Positions 1 to 9,252 of a stretch of 64,000 bases of DNA are shown piece after piece (the first letter of the stretch is position 1; each line of letters opens with the position of its first letter). Made by a program: the position numbers and the translations under genes. Below the pieces are notes generated by a model. That model saw nothing but the letters and a program-made list of their open reading frames with translations. It was not told the DNA's origin and did not search any database. This DNA comes from Halomonas sp. Bachu 37. Its GTDB lineage: Bacteria; Pseudomonadota; Gammaproteobacteria; Pseudomonadales; Halomonadaceae. The stretch lies in the NCBI RefSeq assembly GCF_039691755.1, contig NZ_CP137552.1, positions 1,488,001 to 1,552,000 on the forward strand, written 5' to 3'.

Positions 1-371
<371 letters not shown>

Positions 372-451
372 CCTGGGCCACACTATCGACCCGTGTTAAC
401 CGTTGCTCGCACATGAGTCATACCCGTCACAAGAACTCCGAGGAGATAGAG

Positions 452-1024
452 ATGGCCGTTCAAGCAAAAACCCGCATGCTTGCTGTTGCCAGCGTTTGCA
501 TCGGATTGTTCATTGGTGGCTGCGCCACCAACACTGCAACGAATCAGAGCAACTATGGCCAACGCAGCGATGATGTCGAAGCCATCGATGAAACCATCGA
601 ACATCAGATTGGCCGCTCCCTGAAGCAGGCCGACGCCCGCCTGGGTGATGCGCGCATACGCTCGCACAGCTTTGATGGCACAGTACTTCTGGTCGGCCAG
701 GTGCCGAGCCAGGAATTGAAGGATATGGCGGAAAGCGTGGTGAGCGACTTACGCGGTGTGGATACTGTTCACAATGAACTGACCATAGCGGCCAACCTGC
801 CCGCCACGCAGCGCCTGGCCGATACCTGGCTGACTACCAATGTCATCAGCAGCCTGGCCACCAATGATCGTGTCGATTCTTCCAAGCTCAAGGTCACGAC
901 CGAAAACGCAACCGTGTACCTGATGGGCATCGTTACGCGCGCCGAGGCTGAACGGATCGTCCAGGCGGCATCCAGCGTTGCCGGTATCCAACGCATCGTC
1001 AAGGTATTCGATTACCTGGATTGA
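452..1024 (+). CDS. dolP: BON-domain outer-membrane lipoprotein DolP (YraP)
   Basis: The protein has 190 residues. The ATG at 452 is chosen because a GAGGAGA ribosome site lies just before it; an in-frame ATG at 413 would put extra residues before the signal peptide. Residues 1-23 are a lipoprotein signal ending in the lipobox I-G-G-C24; residue 25 is Ala, so no inner-membrane retention signal is seen. Two BON domains follow (about 45-110 and 120-190), each with the pattern of a phospholipid-binding fold. In E. coli DolP sits at the outer membrane and division site, and supports envelope integrity and BAM function. It follows diaA by 80 bases on the same strand and ends in a strong hairpin. 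Confidence 0.92.
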   Translation: MAVQAKTRMLAVASVCIGLFIGGCATNTATNQSNYGQRSDDVEAIDETIEHQIGRSLKQADARLGDARIRSHSFDGTVLLVGQVPSQELKDMAESVVSDLRGVDTVHNELTIAANLPATQRLADTWLTTNVISSLATNDRVDSSKLKVTTENATVYLMGIVTRAEAERIVQAASSVAGIQRIVKVFDYLD

Positions 1025-1046
1025 TCGTTAGCCACTGCCAACGGAA

Positions 1047-1078
1047 CCGGCCCCGTCAGGAAAACCTGGCGGGGCCGG
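1047..1078. terminator. Hairpin between convergent dolP and sspB
   Basis: A GC-rich inverted repeat, CCGGCCCCG...CGGGGCCGG, extends inward through CAGG/CCTG around a short A-rich loop. It sits 23 bases after the dolP stop and about 50 bases after the sspB stop on the other strand. Neither side has a clear T tract, so it may work as a bidirectional or Rho-assisted terminator or as an RNA-protecting stem. Confidence 0.6.
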
Positions 1079-1126
1079 GGCTGAAAACTGGCTAACGACT
1101 GACTTCCAGAAAATGGTAGGCCTGAA

Positions 1127-1645
1127 TTACTTGACGACACGCAAGGAGGGGCGTTTCTTTTCGTCTTTCTTACTCTCTGTGGTTTTCGTCCCCCCCTCCC
1201 TCTTGTCATCCTGGCGAAGCGAGGCCTTCTCCTTGGCCGCGTCATCGTCCTTCTCGGCTCCTCCGTCGACACCACTCAGCTCGGGACGAGTCGCGGCCGC
1301 TGTTTCCGGGGCATCTTCCGTCGGTGTCTCCAGCTCCGGCTCATGACCAAAGACCATGCCGACGCCGTTCTCCCGCGCATATATGGCGATCAATGCCTCG
1401 GTAGGAATCATGACCTGCATGGGCTGGCCGCCAAAGCGAGCACTGAAGCCCACGGCCTGGTTTTCCATGAACAGATCACGCACGGCGGTAGGCGCTACAT
1501 TCAGCACAATCTGGCCGTTTTGAACGAATTGCCGAGGCACTTCGACGCCAGGCAGCTCGGCATCTACCACCAGATACGGAGTTAGTTCATTGTCCAGCAG
1601 CCATTGGTAAAGGGCTCTGGCAAGATAAGGTCGACTCGATTGCAT
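1127..1645 (-). CDS. sspB: ClpXP specificity-enhancing factor SspB
   Basis: The protein has 172 residues, close to the 165 of E. coli SspB. Residues 1-110 form the substrate-binding domain that recognises ssrA-tagged peptides (SRPYLARALYQWLLDN, then VLNVAP and the FSARFGG strand). A long acidic linker rich in Glu, Asp and Lys follows. The last residues, RPSLRVVK, match the ClpX-docking tail known for this family. The start has an AAGGAG site six bases upstream. It lies downstream of sspA on the same strand, with 48 bases between them, as in many gammaproteobacteria, so the two are probably co-transcribed. It delivers stalled-ribosome products to ClpXP. Confidence 0.95.
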   Translation of the reverse strand: MQSSRPYLARALYQWLLDNELTPYLVVDAELPGVEVPRQFVQNGQIVLNVAPTAVRDLFMENQAVGFSARFGGQPMQVMIPTEALIAIYARENGVGMVFGHEPELETPTEDAPETAAATRPELSGVDGGAEKDDDAAKEKASLRQDDKREGGTKTTESKKDEKKRPSLRVVK

Positions 1646-1669
1646 AGTTCGCTCCTTCTTGCGAGGGAA

Positions 1670-1687
1670 GGCCCTGAAGTCAGGGCC
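1670..1687 (-). promoter_or_regulatory. Perfect inverted repeat between sspA and sspB
   Basis: GGCCCTGA and TCAGGGCC are separated by two bases in the 48-base gap. There is no T run. It could be an intercistronic RNA stem that tunes sspB relative to sspA or marks an end of RNA decay. This is inference; only the palindrome is seen. Confidence 0.4.
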
Positions 1688-1693
1688 GCGAAA

Positions 1694-2320
1694 TCAAGAT
1701 CGCATTTCCTTCTCGCGCTCGCTCAGGGCGGCCTTGAAAGCGTCACGCTCGAAAACACGCTGCATGTAACTCAATAAAGGCTTGACCTGCTTTTCCGGCA
1801 AGTCAATGTTGAGCTCGGGGAGGCGCCAGAGAATGGGAGCCAGACAGCAGTCCACGAGCGTAAACTCTTCGCTCATGAAGTAAGGCATATCTTCGAAAAT
1901 GGGCGAAATGCCGATCAGGCTTTCCCGCAGCTCCTTGCGAGCCTTGTCCGCCTCTTTCTTGCTGCCCAGGCGAATCTGATCCACCATCGGGCACCACTCG
2001 CGCTCGATACGATGCATCCATAGGCGACTCTGGGCGCGTGCGACGGGATAAACCGGGAGCAGGGGCGGATGCGGGAAGCGCTCATCCAGATACTCCATCA
2101 TGACCTTGGATTCGTAAAGTACCAGGTCTCGATCAAGCAATGTCGGCACGCTATTGTACGGATTAAGGTCGGCAAGCTCTTCCGCTGGTTGCTCGTCGTT
2201 GACTTCGAGTATATCCACCGCAACACCCTTTTCAGCCAGTACGATACGTACACGGTGACTGAAGTGGTCATCGCTTCCAGAATAAAAAATCATCGACGAC
2301 CGTTTGGCCACAACACCCAT
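1694..2320 (-). CDS. sspA: Stringent starvation protein A (GST-like RNA polymerase-associated protein)
   Basis: The protein has 208 residues and a glutathione-transferase fold: a thioredoxin-like N-terminal domain (about 10-85, with [13 protein letters not shown] and a cis-Pro region NSVPTL) and a helical C-terminal domain. As in E. coli SspA, which binds RNA polymerase with sigma-70 and alters transcription in starvation and acid stress, the catalytic residue for glutathione chemistry is not evident. The start at 2320 has GAGGA upstream and gives an N-terminus of family length. sspB follows. A terminator upstream at 2415-2448 separates it from petC. Confidence 0.95.
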   Translation of the reverse strand: MGVVAKRSSMIFYSGSDDHFSHRVRIVLAEKGVAVDILEVNDEQPAEELADLNPYNSVPTLLDRDLVLYESKVMMEYLDERFPHPPLLPVYPVARAQSRLWMHRIEREWCPMVDQIRLGSKKEADKARKELRESLIGISPIFEDMPYFMSEEFTLVDCCLAPILWRLPELNIDLPEKQVKPLLSYMQRVFERDAFKAALSEREKEMRS

Positions 2321-2414
2321 GAAACAATCCTCGCATCAAATCAAGAGAAGGATAATAACACGCCCACCCCGTTTTAGGGGAAGCAGGCGACTCTATCCGA
2401 ATTAATGACAACAG

Positions 2415-2448
2415 AAAGGGCGCACAGCCGGCTGGCCGTGCGCCCTTT
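2415..2448 (-). terminator. Intrinsic terminator after petABC
   Basis: The stem AAAGGGCGCAC pairs with GTGCGCCCTTT and has an inner GCC/GGC pairing. On the minus strand it is followed by a T-rich run, 23 bases after the petC stop. It closes the bc1 operon before sspA. Confidence 0.85.
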
Positions 2449-2470
2449 CATTTTCTCTATGATGAATCGA

Positions 2471-3238
2471 TCAGTGAACGTCTTTCCAGTACTCGCGCTT
2501 GAGCAGGTAGGCGATCACGCCGAAAATGAAGATGAACAATAGTACCTTGGGTGCCAGCGTCTGCGCATGCAGTTTGGATGGTTCGCCCACATAGGTCAGG
2601 AAATTGGTCAAGTCGTAAACCGCTTCCTCGAACTCGTCGGGTTCCATCGCACCTGGTTCCGTGACTTGCAGCACATGACAGGATTGATACTTGCCGGTCA
2701 GCGGATCCGGTTGCTGCCCCTCTTCCGGACGATCCGTCTGGGCACACACCATTTCCTGAACACCTTGCAGCGGCTCCAGTACGTTAGGCATGGCGACCAG
2801 CTCGAAGACGGCATTATTGACACCGGTCGGTCGGCTAGGATCCTTGTAGAAGCTCAATAGGTAAGAATAGATCCAGTCATGACCACGCAAACGCGCCCGC
2901 AGGGAAAGATCAGGAGCGGCAGCGCCAAACCAGTTATTCCCATCTTCCAGCGACATGGCGTTGTGCATCTGATCGTTATAAGCCAGCTCCGGCGAGAAGA
3001 TAAGATTCTCCTCGACCAGATCTTGCGGCATACCCAGATCTTCCGCCGCCCGGGCAAAACGCTGATGCTCCAGGGAGTGGCAGCCCATGCAGTAGTTTGT
3101 ATAAAGCTGCATACCGCGCTGCAACGACTCCTGATTCTGCAGATCAGGCGTCATTGAGTAAGGAACGTCTTCTCCGCCTGCAGCCAATGCCGTGAAAGGC
3201 ATCAGTGCAAATAGCAGTGCAAACAGTTGCTTTTTCAT
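2471..3238 (-). CDS. petC: Ubiquinol-cytochrome c reductase, cytochrome c1 subunit
   Basis: The protein has 255 residues. The ATG at 3238 is chosen because it starts a clear signal peptide (MKKQLFALLFALMPFTALA) and overlaps the petB stop as TAATG. The haem c attachment motif C50-M-G-C53-H54 is present, and AMPNVL holds the likely axial Met. A single membrane anchor lies near the C-terminus (residues about 228-246), followed by a basic tail. It passes electrons from the Rieske protein to soluble cytochrome c on the periplasmic side of the bc1 complex. It is the last gene of petA-petB-petC. Confidence 0.97.
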   Translation of the reverse strand: MKKQLFALLFALMPFTALAAGGEDVPYSMTPDLQNQESLQRGMQLYTNYCMGCHSLEHQRFARAAEDLGMPQDLVEENLIFSPELAYNDQMHNAMSLEDGNNWFGAAAPDLSLRARLRGHDWIYSYLLSFYKDPSRPTGVNNAVFELVAMPNVLEPLQGVQEMVCAQTDRPEEGQQPDPLTGKYQSCHVLQVTEPGAMEPDEFEEAVYDLTNFLTYVGEPSKLHAQTLAPKVLLFIFIFGVIAYLLKREYWKDVH

Positions 3239-4497
3239 TAGCCAGTCACCCTTTCCGGAACGGGTTTGGTCTTCTCCAGCTTGGTATACAACGGCATGAG
3301 CAGGAAGAAGGCGAAGTACAGGGCGGTACACAGTTGCGCCAAGAGAGTGCGCCCAGGCGTGGTAGGAATAGCGCCAAGGACACCCAGAATCACGAAACTG
3401 ATGGAAAAGACAATCAGTGCCACCTTGGACATCCAACCCTTGTAGCGAAAGGATTTGACGGGACTACGATCCAACCAGGGCAGAACGAAGAGTACCGCAA
3501 TTGCCCCACCCATGCAGAGGACACCCAGCAACTTGGCATCAAGACCGAAGATGCTAAAGGTAATGGCGCGCAGAATGGCGTAGAACGGCGTGAAGTACCA
3601 TACCGGGGCGATGTGATCTGGGGTAACCAGCGGGTTGGCCGGCTCGAAGTTGGGTTTCTCGAGGAAGTAACCGCCCCCTTCCGGGAAGTAGAAGATTACC
3701 ACGGCAAAGACGAACAGGAAAATCGCCACACCCACCAGATCTTTCACGGTGTAATAGGGGTGGAATGCGATCCCGTCGAGGGGCTTGCCGGTCTCGTCCT
3801 TCTTCTGCTTGATATCGATCCCGTCGGGGTTGTTGGAACCCACCTCGTGCAGGGCGATGATATGTAATACCACCAGCGCCAGAATCACGATCGGCAATGC
3901 CACCACATGCAAGGCGAAGAAGCGGTTCAAGGTGATGCCCGAGATCAGATAGTCACCACGAATCCACTGTGCCAGATCGGCCCCGATTCCCGGAATGGCA
4001 GAGAACAGGGAGATGATGACCTGGGCGCCCCAATAGGACATCTGACCCCAGGGCAGCAGGTAGCCCATGAACGCTTCCGCCATCAAGGCCAGATAGATCG
4101 CCATACCGAAAATCCACACCAGCTCGCGAGGTGCCTTGTATGACCCATACATCAGCCCGCGGAACATGTGCAGGTAGACCACCACGAAGAATGCCGAGGC
4201 ACCCGTGGAGTGCATGTAACGGATCAACCAGCCATATTCCACATCACGCATGATGTACTCGACCGAGGCGAAGGCCCCTTCGGCTGACGGGTTGTAGCTC
4301 ATGGTCAGCCAGACCCCGGTGAGGATCTGATTGACCAGCACCAGCATGGCCAGCACACCGAAGATATACAGGAAGTTGAAATTCTTGGGAGCGTAATACT
4401 TGGTCAGATGATCCTGCATCATCTGAGTCGCGGGAAAGCGATCATCTACCCAGCGCATGATGCCACTTTCCGCCTTGGCACGATTCGGGTTACCCAT
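3238..4497 (-). CDS. petB: Ubiquinol-cytochrome c reductase, cytochrome b subunit
   Basis: The protein has 419 residues, the length of full bacterial cytochrome b with eight or more membrane helices. Two pairs of haem-ligand His are visible on helices B and D (in YMHSTGASAFF/VVYLHMFRG and FFALHVVALP/LVVLHIIALHEVG). The quinol-oxidation-site motif reads PVWY (in HIAPVWYFTPFYA), where many bc1 complexes have PEWY; the Val variant is known from related proteobacteria. Its stop overlaps petC as TAATG, and its start overlaps the petA stop as TGATG, so the three genes are likely to be translationally coupled. Confidence 0.97.
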   Translation of the reverse strand: MGNPNRAKAESGIMRWVDDRFPATQMMQDHLTKYYAPKNFNFLYIFGVLAMLVLVNQILTGVWLTMSYNPSAEGAFASVEYIMRDVEYGWLIRYMHSTGASAFFVVVYLHMFRGLMYGSYKAPRELVWIFGMAIYLALMAEAFMGYLLPWGQMSYWGAQVIISLFSAIPGIGADLAQWIRGDYLISGITLNRFFALHVVALPIVILALVVLHIIALHEVGSNNPDGIDIKQKKDETGKPLDGIAFHPYYTVKDLVGVAIFLFVFAVVIFYFPEGGGYFLEKPNFEPANPLVTPDHIAPVWYFTPFYAILRAITFSIFGLDAKLLGVLCMGGAIAVLFVLPWLDRSPVKSFRYKGWMSKVALIVFSISFVILGVLGAIPTTPGRTLLAQLCTALYFAFFLLMPLYTKLEKTKPVPERVTG

Positions 4498-5087
4498 CAG
4501 GCATTCTCCTCATCTTCGCCGACGATAATGTCGTCGCCTTCAAAGCGGTACGGCGGCACCTCTAGATTGGTCGGCGCCGGAACATTGCGAAATACCCGCC
4601 CCGCCAGGTCAAAATACGAACCGTGGCAAGGGCAGAAGAAACCACCCGGCCAGTCATCCGTTACCGCCGCCTCGGGCTCAGGACGATAGAGCGGGGAACA
4701 GCCCAGATGCGTACAGATCCCGATCAACACACCGATCTCGGGCCGTACGGAACGCAGCGGACCCGAAATGTAGCTCGGCTGCTGCGGCACGTCCGAATCG
4801 GGATCCGCCAGACGCGAGGGATCGCTGTTCTCGGTGAGCTCGATCATCTCTGGAGTACGGTTGATCACCCATACGGGACGTCCCCGCCACTCCACGGTCA
4901 TGCGCTGCCCGGCTTCCAGCTTGGAAATATCCGCTCGAACCGGCGCCCCTGCCGCCCTCGCCCTGGCACTTGGCTGCCAAGAAGCCACAAAGGGTACCGC
5001 AACCCCGACTGCACCTACCGCACCCACTACGGTAGTCGCACCTACGAGGAAACGGCGCCGGCCTTTGTTTACGCCGTTATCTGCCAT
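4497..5087 (-). CDS. petA: Ubiquinol-cytochrome c reductase, Rieske iron-sulfur subunit
   Basis: The protein has 196 residues. A Tat-type start with three Arg (G9-R-R-R-F-L) and one membrane helix (about 14-36) precedes a small-residue hinge. The Rieske [2Fe-2S] site is complete: C125-T-H127-L-G-C130 and C152-P-C154-H155-G-S, with C125, H127, C152 and H155 as ligands and C130/C154 as the disulfide. It is the first gene of the bc1 operon. The 210 bases upstream carry the rpsI terminator and presumably the operon promoter, which I could not define. Confidence 0.97.
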   Translation of the reverse strand: MADNGVNKGRRRFLVGATTVVGAVGAVGVAVPFVASWQPSARARAAGAPVRADISKLEAGQRMTVEWRGRPVWVINRTPEMIELTENSDPSRLADPDSDVPQQPSYISGPLRSVRPEIGVLIGICTHLGCSPLYRPEPEAAVTDDWPGGFFCPCHGSYFDLAGRVFRNVPAPTNLEVPPYRFEGDDIIVGEDEENA

Positions 5088-5248
5088 TTTTAGGTTTCTC
5101 CCATCAGCTTACCCGCTACGTTGACGCAAACCGCTTTTGCGACGACGAGTATCAAATGCGCACTATGGTAAAAAAACATGACGCTCTGCACAAGGACAAG
5201 CGTGCCTGACCAAGGTGTAAAGAGTGCCGTATTTTCTTGATATTCAAC

Positions 5249-5279
5249 CAAAAACGCCCAGGTCTTCTGGACCTGGGCG
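5249..5279 (-). terminator. Intrinsic terminator after rplM-rpsI
   Basis: A perfect 10-bp stem, CGCCCAGGTC/GACCTGGGCG, has a five-base loop and is followed on the minus strand by a run of five T. It lies 22 bases after the rpsI stop. Confidence 0.92.
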
Positions 5280-5301
5280 TATTTCCGCATAGCGTAAGAG
5301 C

Positions 5302-5691
5302 TTAACGCTTGGAGAACTGCGGACGACGACGCGCCTTGCGCAAGCCGACTTTCTTCCGTTCGACTTGACGCGCATCGCGAGTCACGTAGCCAGCCTCACG
5401 CAATGCAGGTCTGAAGTCTTCATTGTAATTCATCAGGGCGCGAGTAATACCGTGGCGAATTGCCCCGGCCTGCGAGGAACCGCCGCCGCCTTGAACAGTT
5501 ACGAACACATCGAACTGGCTCAGGGTCTCGGTCAATTCCAGCGGCTGGCGCACTACCATGCGCCCAGTGACCCGGCCAAAATATTGATCCAGCTCACGGT
5601 TATTGACAGTAATCTTGCCGGAGCCCGGCTTCATGAAAACACGAGCGGTGGAAGTCTTGCGGCGCCCGGTACCATAATACTGCTGTGTCAT
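5302..5691 (-). CDS. rpsI: Small ribosomal subunit protein uS9
   Basis: The protein has 129 residues, full length. [15 protein letters not shown] is the conserved start. The C-terminal basic tail [11 protein letters not shown] reaches the ribosomal P-site, with the terminal Lys-Arg contacting tRNA. It lies 13 bases after rplM in the universal L13-S9 pair and ends at a strong terminator. Confidence 0.98.
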   Translation of the reverse strand: MTQQYYGTGRRKTSTARVFMKPGSGKITVNNRELDQYFGRVTGRMVVRQPLELTETLSQFDVFVTVQGGGGSSQAGAIRHGITRALMNYNEDFRPALREAGYVTRDARQVERKKVGLRKARRRPQFSKR

Positions 5692-5704
5692 GGCGAAGAT
5701 TTCC

Positions 5705-6133
5705 TTAGATGTTCAGTTCAAGCGGCTGCTGGGCAGCATGCGGATGCTCGGCACCGGCATACACTTTGAGCTTGGTGTACATGGCACGGCCCATGGGACC
5801 TTTCGGCAGCATGCCCTTGACGGCGGACTCGATGATGCGCTCGGGAGCGTGATCGAGCATCTTGTCGAAGGTCATGGAGCGCAGGCCACCCGGGTAGCCT
5901 GTGTGGCGATAATAGGTCTTCGCCTTGGCCTTGTTACCGGTCACTTGCACTTTTTCCGCGTTGATGACCACGATGTAATCGCCGGTATCGACATGCGGAG
6001 TAAATTCGGGCTTATGCTTGCCGCGCAAGCGGCGCGCAATTTCGGTAGCCAGACGACCTAGCGTCTTGTCCGTGGCGTCGACAACATACCAGTCGCGCTG
6101 GACGGACTGCGGCTTAGCACTGAACGTCTTCAT
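5705..6133 (-). CDS. rplM: Large ribosomal subunit protein uL13
   Basis: The protein has 142 residues, the family length. The ATG at 6133 (MKTFSAKP) is chosen over upstream in-frame starts because it matches the conserved N-terminus. The motif [20 protein letters not shown] and the end [11 protein letters not shown] are typical. In E. coli uL13 represses the rplM-rpsI message through its leader; here a leader of about 135 bases is predicted between the promoter at 6276-6304 and the start codon, long enough for such control. Confidence 0.98.
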   Translation of the reverse strand: MKTFSAKPQSVQRDWYVVDATDKTLGRLATEIARRLRGKHKPEFTPHVDTGDYIVVINAEKVQVTGNKAKAKTYYRHTGYPGGLRSMTFDKMLDHAPERIIESAVKGMLPKGPMGRAMYTKLKVYAGAEHPHAAQQPLELNI

Positions 6134-6275
6134 GGATGAAATCACCAGATAAGTGTATTGGGTTATCCTGCTGACAGGTGCCAGCGTCAAACCATCCCTA
6201 TTTTTCTTGGTTGCCGCTTCAGCAGGAACAACAAGAAGTCCTAACCGTAAGCAGGCAACGGTCGAGCGAGGCCGC

Positions 6276-6304
6276 ATTCTACACGACTCTTGCGAGCAGG
6301 TTAA
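6276..6304 (-). promoter_or_regulatory. Sigma-70-type promoter for rplM-rpsI
   Basis: On the minus strand, TTAACC (6299-6304) and TAGAAT (6276-6281) are separated by exactly 17 bases. Four of six and five of six positions match the consensus. The predicted start near 6269 gives an untranslated leader of about 135 bases. Confidence 0.6.
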
Positions 6305-6365
6305 GCCAAGGCAGTCATTTTCTTTGGCCTTCGGTATCTTCTTTGCGATGCGACACAACGCCTAG

Positions 6366-7577
6366 CTAGGGCTTGTGGGCCAGCGCCAGGTATTCATGCG
6401 ACTGCATTTCCTGCAAGCGCGACAGAGTGCGCTGAAATTCAAACTCCAAGCGCCCGCCGCGATAAAGCTGCTCGGCCTCGACCTCGGCGGACATCAATAG
6501 CTTGACCCCACGATCGTAGAACTCATCGACCATATTGATGAAACGTCGAGCCTGATCGTCCTCGCCTGCGCTCATCTTCGGCACATTGGATACCAGTACC
6601 GTGTGGAATTCCCGTGCCAGCTCGATATAGTCATTCTGGCTACGCGGCCCATCGCACAATTCGGCAAACTCGAACCACGCCACATCATCGTGCAGGCGGC
6701 GCGTCTTGAGCACGCGATGGTTAAGCTCTAGGGGAGCACCCTCTTCTCCGGCGTGGTTGGCGATCGAAGCGAAACTTCGCGCCAACTCCTGCTCGGCGGC
6801 TTCATCGAGGGGGGAGTGAAATATTTCTGCTCGCTCCAGAGCACGCAGCCGATAGTCGACTCCCGAGTCCACGTTGACCACCTCGCAGTGCCGCTTGAGC
6901 AAGTCGATGGCAGGCAGAAAACGGGCGCGCTGCAATCCATCCTTGTACAGCTCGTCGGGAACGATATTGGAGGTGGTGACTAGGACAACGCCCCTGTCGA
7001 ACAGCGCTTCCAGCAGGTTGGCCAGAATCATGGCATCGGTGATGTCCTTGACGAAAAATTCATCGAAGCAGATGACTCGGGCCTCGACAGCAAACTTGCC
7101 CGCAATCAGGTTGAGCGGATTTTTCTCGCCCTTGTAGTGTGCGAGTTCGTTATGAACCCGCTGCATGAAACGATGAAAGTGGGTACGCATCTTGTCGGGG
7201 AAAGGCAACGACTCATAGAAAGTGTCGACCAGATAGGTTTTCCCTCGGCCTACCCCGCCCCAAAAGTAGAGTCCTTGAACGGCAGGCTCCTCCGACAAGG
7301 CTACCGTGTCGCGGGATTGTCCCAGCAGACCGGCCATTTTCGCCTTGAGCCCCCTTACCTTCCCGCGCTTCGATTGCAGGTCGGCGCTGGCCAGAACGGC
7401 TCGTGGAGTCGCTTCAGAGGAGTTCACCAAATCATCGTAAAGACGCTGCAGGTGTTGGACGGCCTTCTCCTGCGCGGCATCGTAGTGAAAATCCTCTCGC
7501 TCCAGATCGGTTTTATACCGCTCCAGCGGTGTGGCAGGCTTTGCTTCACGCGGCTCAGCCGCTGGCGTTTCTTTCAT
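6366..7577 (-). CDS. zapE: AFG1-like ATPase, cell division protein ZapE
   Basis: The protein has 403 residues. The Walker A motif is G107-G-V-G-R-G-K113-T114 and Walker B is I-C-F-D172-E173-F. The LVTTSNIVPDELY sensor segment and the C-terminal FINMVDEFYDRGVKL segment are typical of the family. In E. coli ZapE binds FtsZ and is needed for division under anaerobic or heat stress; the mitochondrial relative acts in membrane protein quality control. zapE lies between rplM-rpsI and zapG/degS, as in E. coli. The charged N-terminal 20 residues may be a loose tail or a slightly early start. Confidence 0.93.
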   Translation of the reverse strand: MKETPAAEPREAKPATPLERYKTDLEREDFHYDAAQEKAVQHLQRLYDDLVNSSEATPRAVLASADLQSKRGKVRGLKAKMAGLLGQSRDTVALSEEPAVQGLYFWGGVGRGKTYLVDTFYESLPFPDKMRTHFHRFMQRVHNELAHYKGEKNPLNLIAGKFAVEARVICFDEFFVKDITDAMILANLLEALFDRGVVLVTTSNIVPDELYKDGLQRARFLPAIDLLKRHCEVVNVDSGVDYRLRALERAEIFHSPLDEAAEQELARSFASIANHAGEEGAPLELNHRVLKTRRLHDDVAWFEFAELCDGPRSQNDYIELAREFHTVLVSNVPKMSAGEDDQARRFINMVDEFYDRGVKLLMSAEVEAEQLYRGGRLEFEFQRTLSRLQEMQSHEYLALAHKP

Positions 7578-7681
7578 TCAGCTTTCCCCGACGACATGAA
7601 ATTCAGACGATGCAGGCGGAAAATCCGCAGCGCAAAAGTCATCAGATTATACGCATACGCGTTGCCGAGCACATGAGCGGA

Positions 7682-7712
7682 TTGACCCGACCAGCAAGCT
7701 GCCCTCTATAAT
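7682..7712 (+). promoter_or_regulatory. Candidate sigma-70 promoter for zapG
   Basis: TTGACC (7682-7687) and a perfect TATAAT (7707-7712) are 19 bases apart, longer than the optimal 17. Transcription would start near 7719, about 80 bases before the zapG start. Confidence 0.5.
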
Positions 7713-7798
7713 GGCGCTGCTGGGCTGCCCTAGCGACCTCAAGGAAAATGTCGTATGACCATGAACAGCCAGGTAACTCAGAGGCCAGGGAGAATATT

Positions 7799-8263
7799 GT
7801 GGAAGCAAACACACAGCTGATGTTTGTCATACTCGGCATGGTGATCGGAATTATCATCGGATTGGCAGGCTACCGCCTGTTCAGTAGAAGCCATCGGGAG
7901 CTCCAGGCCACGCGTCAGAAACTGATCGAGCGTGACCGGCAGGTGGCGGAACTCAGGGGAGATGTAGGCGAGCACATGGTACGCATCCAGCATCGCCTGG
8001 CCACTATTCGTCATGAAGCCGAACAGCTTGAAGCCCAGCTCAGCGATGACAGTTTTCGCTGGCAGATCGAAAGCTCGACGCCGATTTACCTGGACATGCC
8101 GGGCGTCAACGACTCTCCCGAAAGGCAGGAGAGCAACGCCAGTCAGGAAGAGCAAGATGCGTTCAAGGCGCCGCGCGACTATGCCGTCGGCAAGAACGGC
8201 ACTCTCTCGGAAGATTTCGGCCTCAAGGAAGATTCCGATTCACCTCAGCCTGCCCGCCACTGA
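7799..8263 (+). CDS. zapG: ZapG/YhcB family membrane protein (DUF1043)
   Basis: From the preferred GTG at 7799 the product has 154 residues. That start has AGGGAG six bases upstream and puts the membrane helix (MFVILGMVIGIIIGLAGYR) at the N-terminus, as in E. coli YhcB. An ATG at 7748 would add 17 polar residues and has a cramped ribosome site. After the helix comes a heptad-rich coiled coil (about 30-90) with the family pattern around VGEHMVRIQHRLATI, then a disordered acidic tail. In E. coli ZapG links cell division and envelope synthesis. Its place between zapE and the protease gene matches the E. coli zapE-yhcB-degQ-degS order. Confidence 0.85.
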   Translation: MEANTQLMFVILGMVIGIIIGLAGYRLFSRSHRELQATRQKLIERDRQVAELRGDVGEHMVRIQHRLATIRHEAEQLEAQLSDDSFRWQIESSTPIYLDMPGVNDSPERQESNASQEEQDAFKAPRDYAVGKNGTLSEDFGLKEDSDSPQPARH

Positions 8264-8287
8264 GCGGGCAAGCCAGACCCCGCATCG

Positions 8288-9049
8288 TCAGGCGGGGTTA
8301 TCGATGTCCACGAAACGGTGCGACACGCCATGAGTCCGAGCCAGCCATTCACCTAGCGCCTTGATTCCGTAGCGCTCGGTGGCATGATGCCCTGCGGCCA
8401 GATAGTGGATACCCAACTCCCTCGCCAGATGAGTGGTACGCTCGGATATTTCGCCTGAAATGAAGGCCTGAGCTCCCGCCTCATGCGCTGTTCCAATCAT
8501 GTCCTGCGCTCCGCCCGTACACCATGCCACGCGCTCGATGGGAGCTGTCGTTGGCGCCTCGACCAATAGCGGTTCGCGATCCAGTTGTCGCGCCACATGG
8601 CTTGCCAGGTTCTGCGCCTGCATGGGCTCCATCAAGGTCCCCGTCCATAGAAGCCCCTCACCTATCGCACCATCGGCACATCCGGTCACGTTGAACATGA
8701 GCTTGCGAGCGAGCTCAGCGTTATTGCCCAGCTCGGGATGCGCGTCCAGGGGCAAATGATAGGCCACTAGATTGATATCGTGTGCCAGCAGCGTCTTGAT
8801 ACGCTGTCGCTTCATGCCGGTAATGGCAACCGGCTCGTTCTTCCAGAAATATCCGTGGTGAACCAGCAGCATGTCCGCTTCCCAGGCCACGGCCTCATCC
8901 AGCAGCGCTTGACTCGCCGTCACCCCCGTCATGATCCGTGCCACATTTTCCCGGCCCGCCACCTGAAGGCCGTTAAGGGTGAAATCCTTGAACCTGGAAG
9001 CTCCAAGATATTGGTCACAAGCATCCACGAGGACATCTCGCTTGCGCAT
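8288..9049 (-). CDS. NIF3/DUF34 family protein (YbgI-like metal-binding protein)
   Basis: The protein has 253 residues. The ATG at 9049 is chosen because GGAG lies six bases before it and it matches the family N-terminus; two further ATGs lie six and twelve bases upstream. Metal-ligand motifs are complete: MLLVHHGYFW, AYHLPLDAHP, FISGEISE and AGHHATERYG, which form the dinuclear metal site of the family. E. coli YbgI forms a hexameric ring; related proteins are annotated as GTP cyclohydrolase I type 2, but the activity is debated, so I assign only the family. It sits between zapG and degS, converging on zapG and divergent from degS. Confidence 0.92.
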   Translation of the reverse strand: MRKRDVLVDACDQYLGASRFKDFTLNGLQVAGRENVARIMTGVTASQALLDEAVAWEADMLLVHHGYFWKNEPVAITGMKRQRIKTLLAHDINLVAYHLPLDAHPELGNNAELARKLMFNVTGCADGAIGEGLLWTGTLMEPMQAQNLASHVARQLDREPLLVEAPTTAPIERVAWCTGGAQDMIGTAHEAGAQAFISGEISERTTHLARELGIHYLAAGHHATERYGIKALGEWLARTHGVSHRFVDIDNPA

Positions 9050-9252
9050 AATCATCTCCATATAATCATTAACGATGGTTAGCGGAAAGGCATAGGGAAG
9101 CATGAAGCGGGATTCGCCGGGCCGGCCTCGAGCGGTCGGCTTTTCGCCGATGAGCACAGGACCTGAAGATGATACGATAACCATGCTGAACCGTTCTGAG
9201 AAAATACCAGGCATTGCCCTCACGAGCACTGCCTAGCCAAGGAATACGCTGC

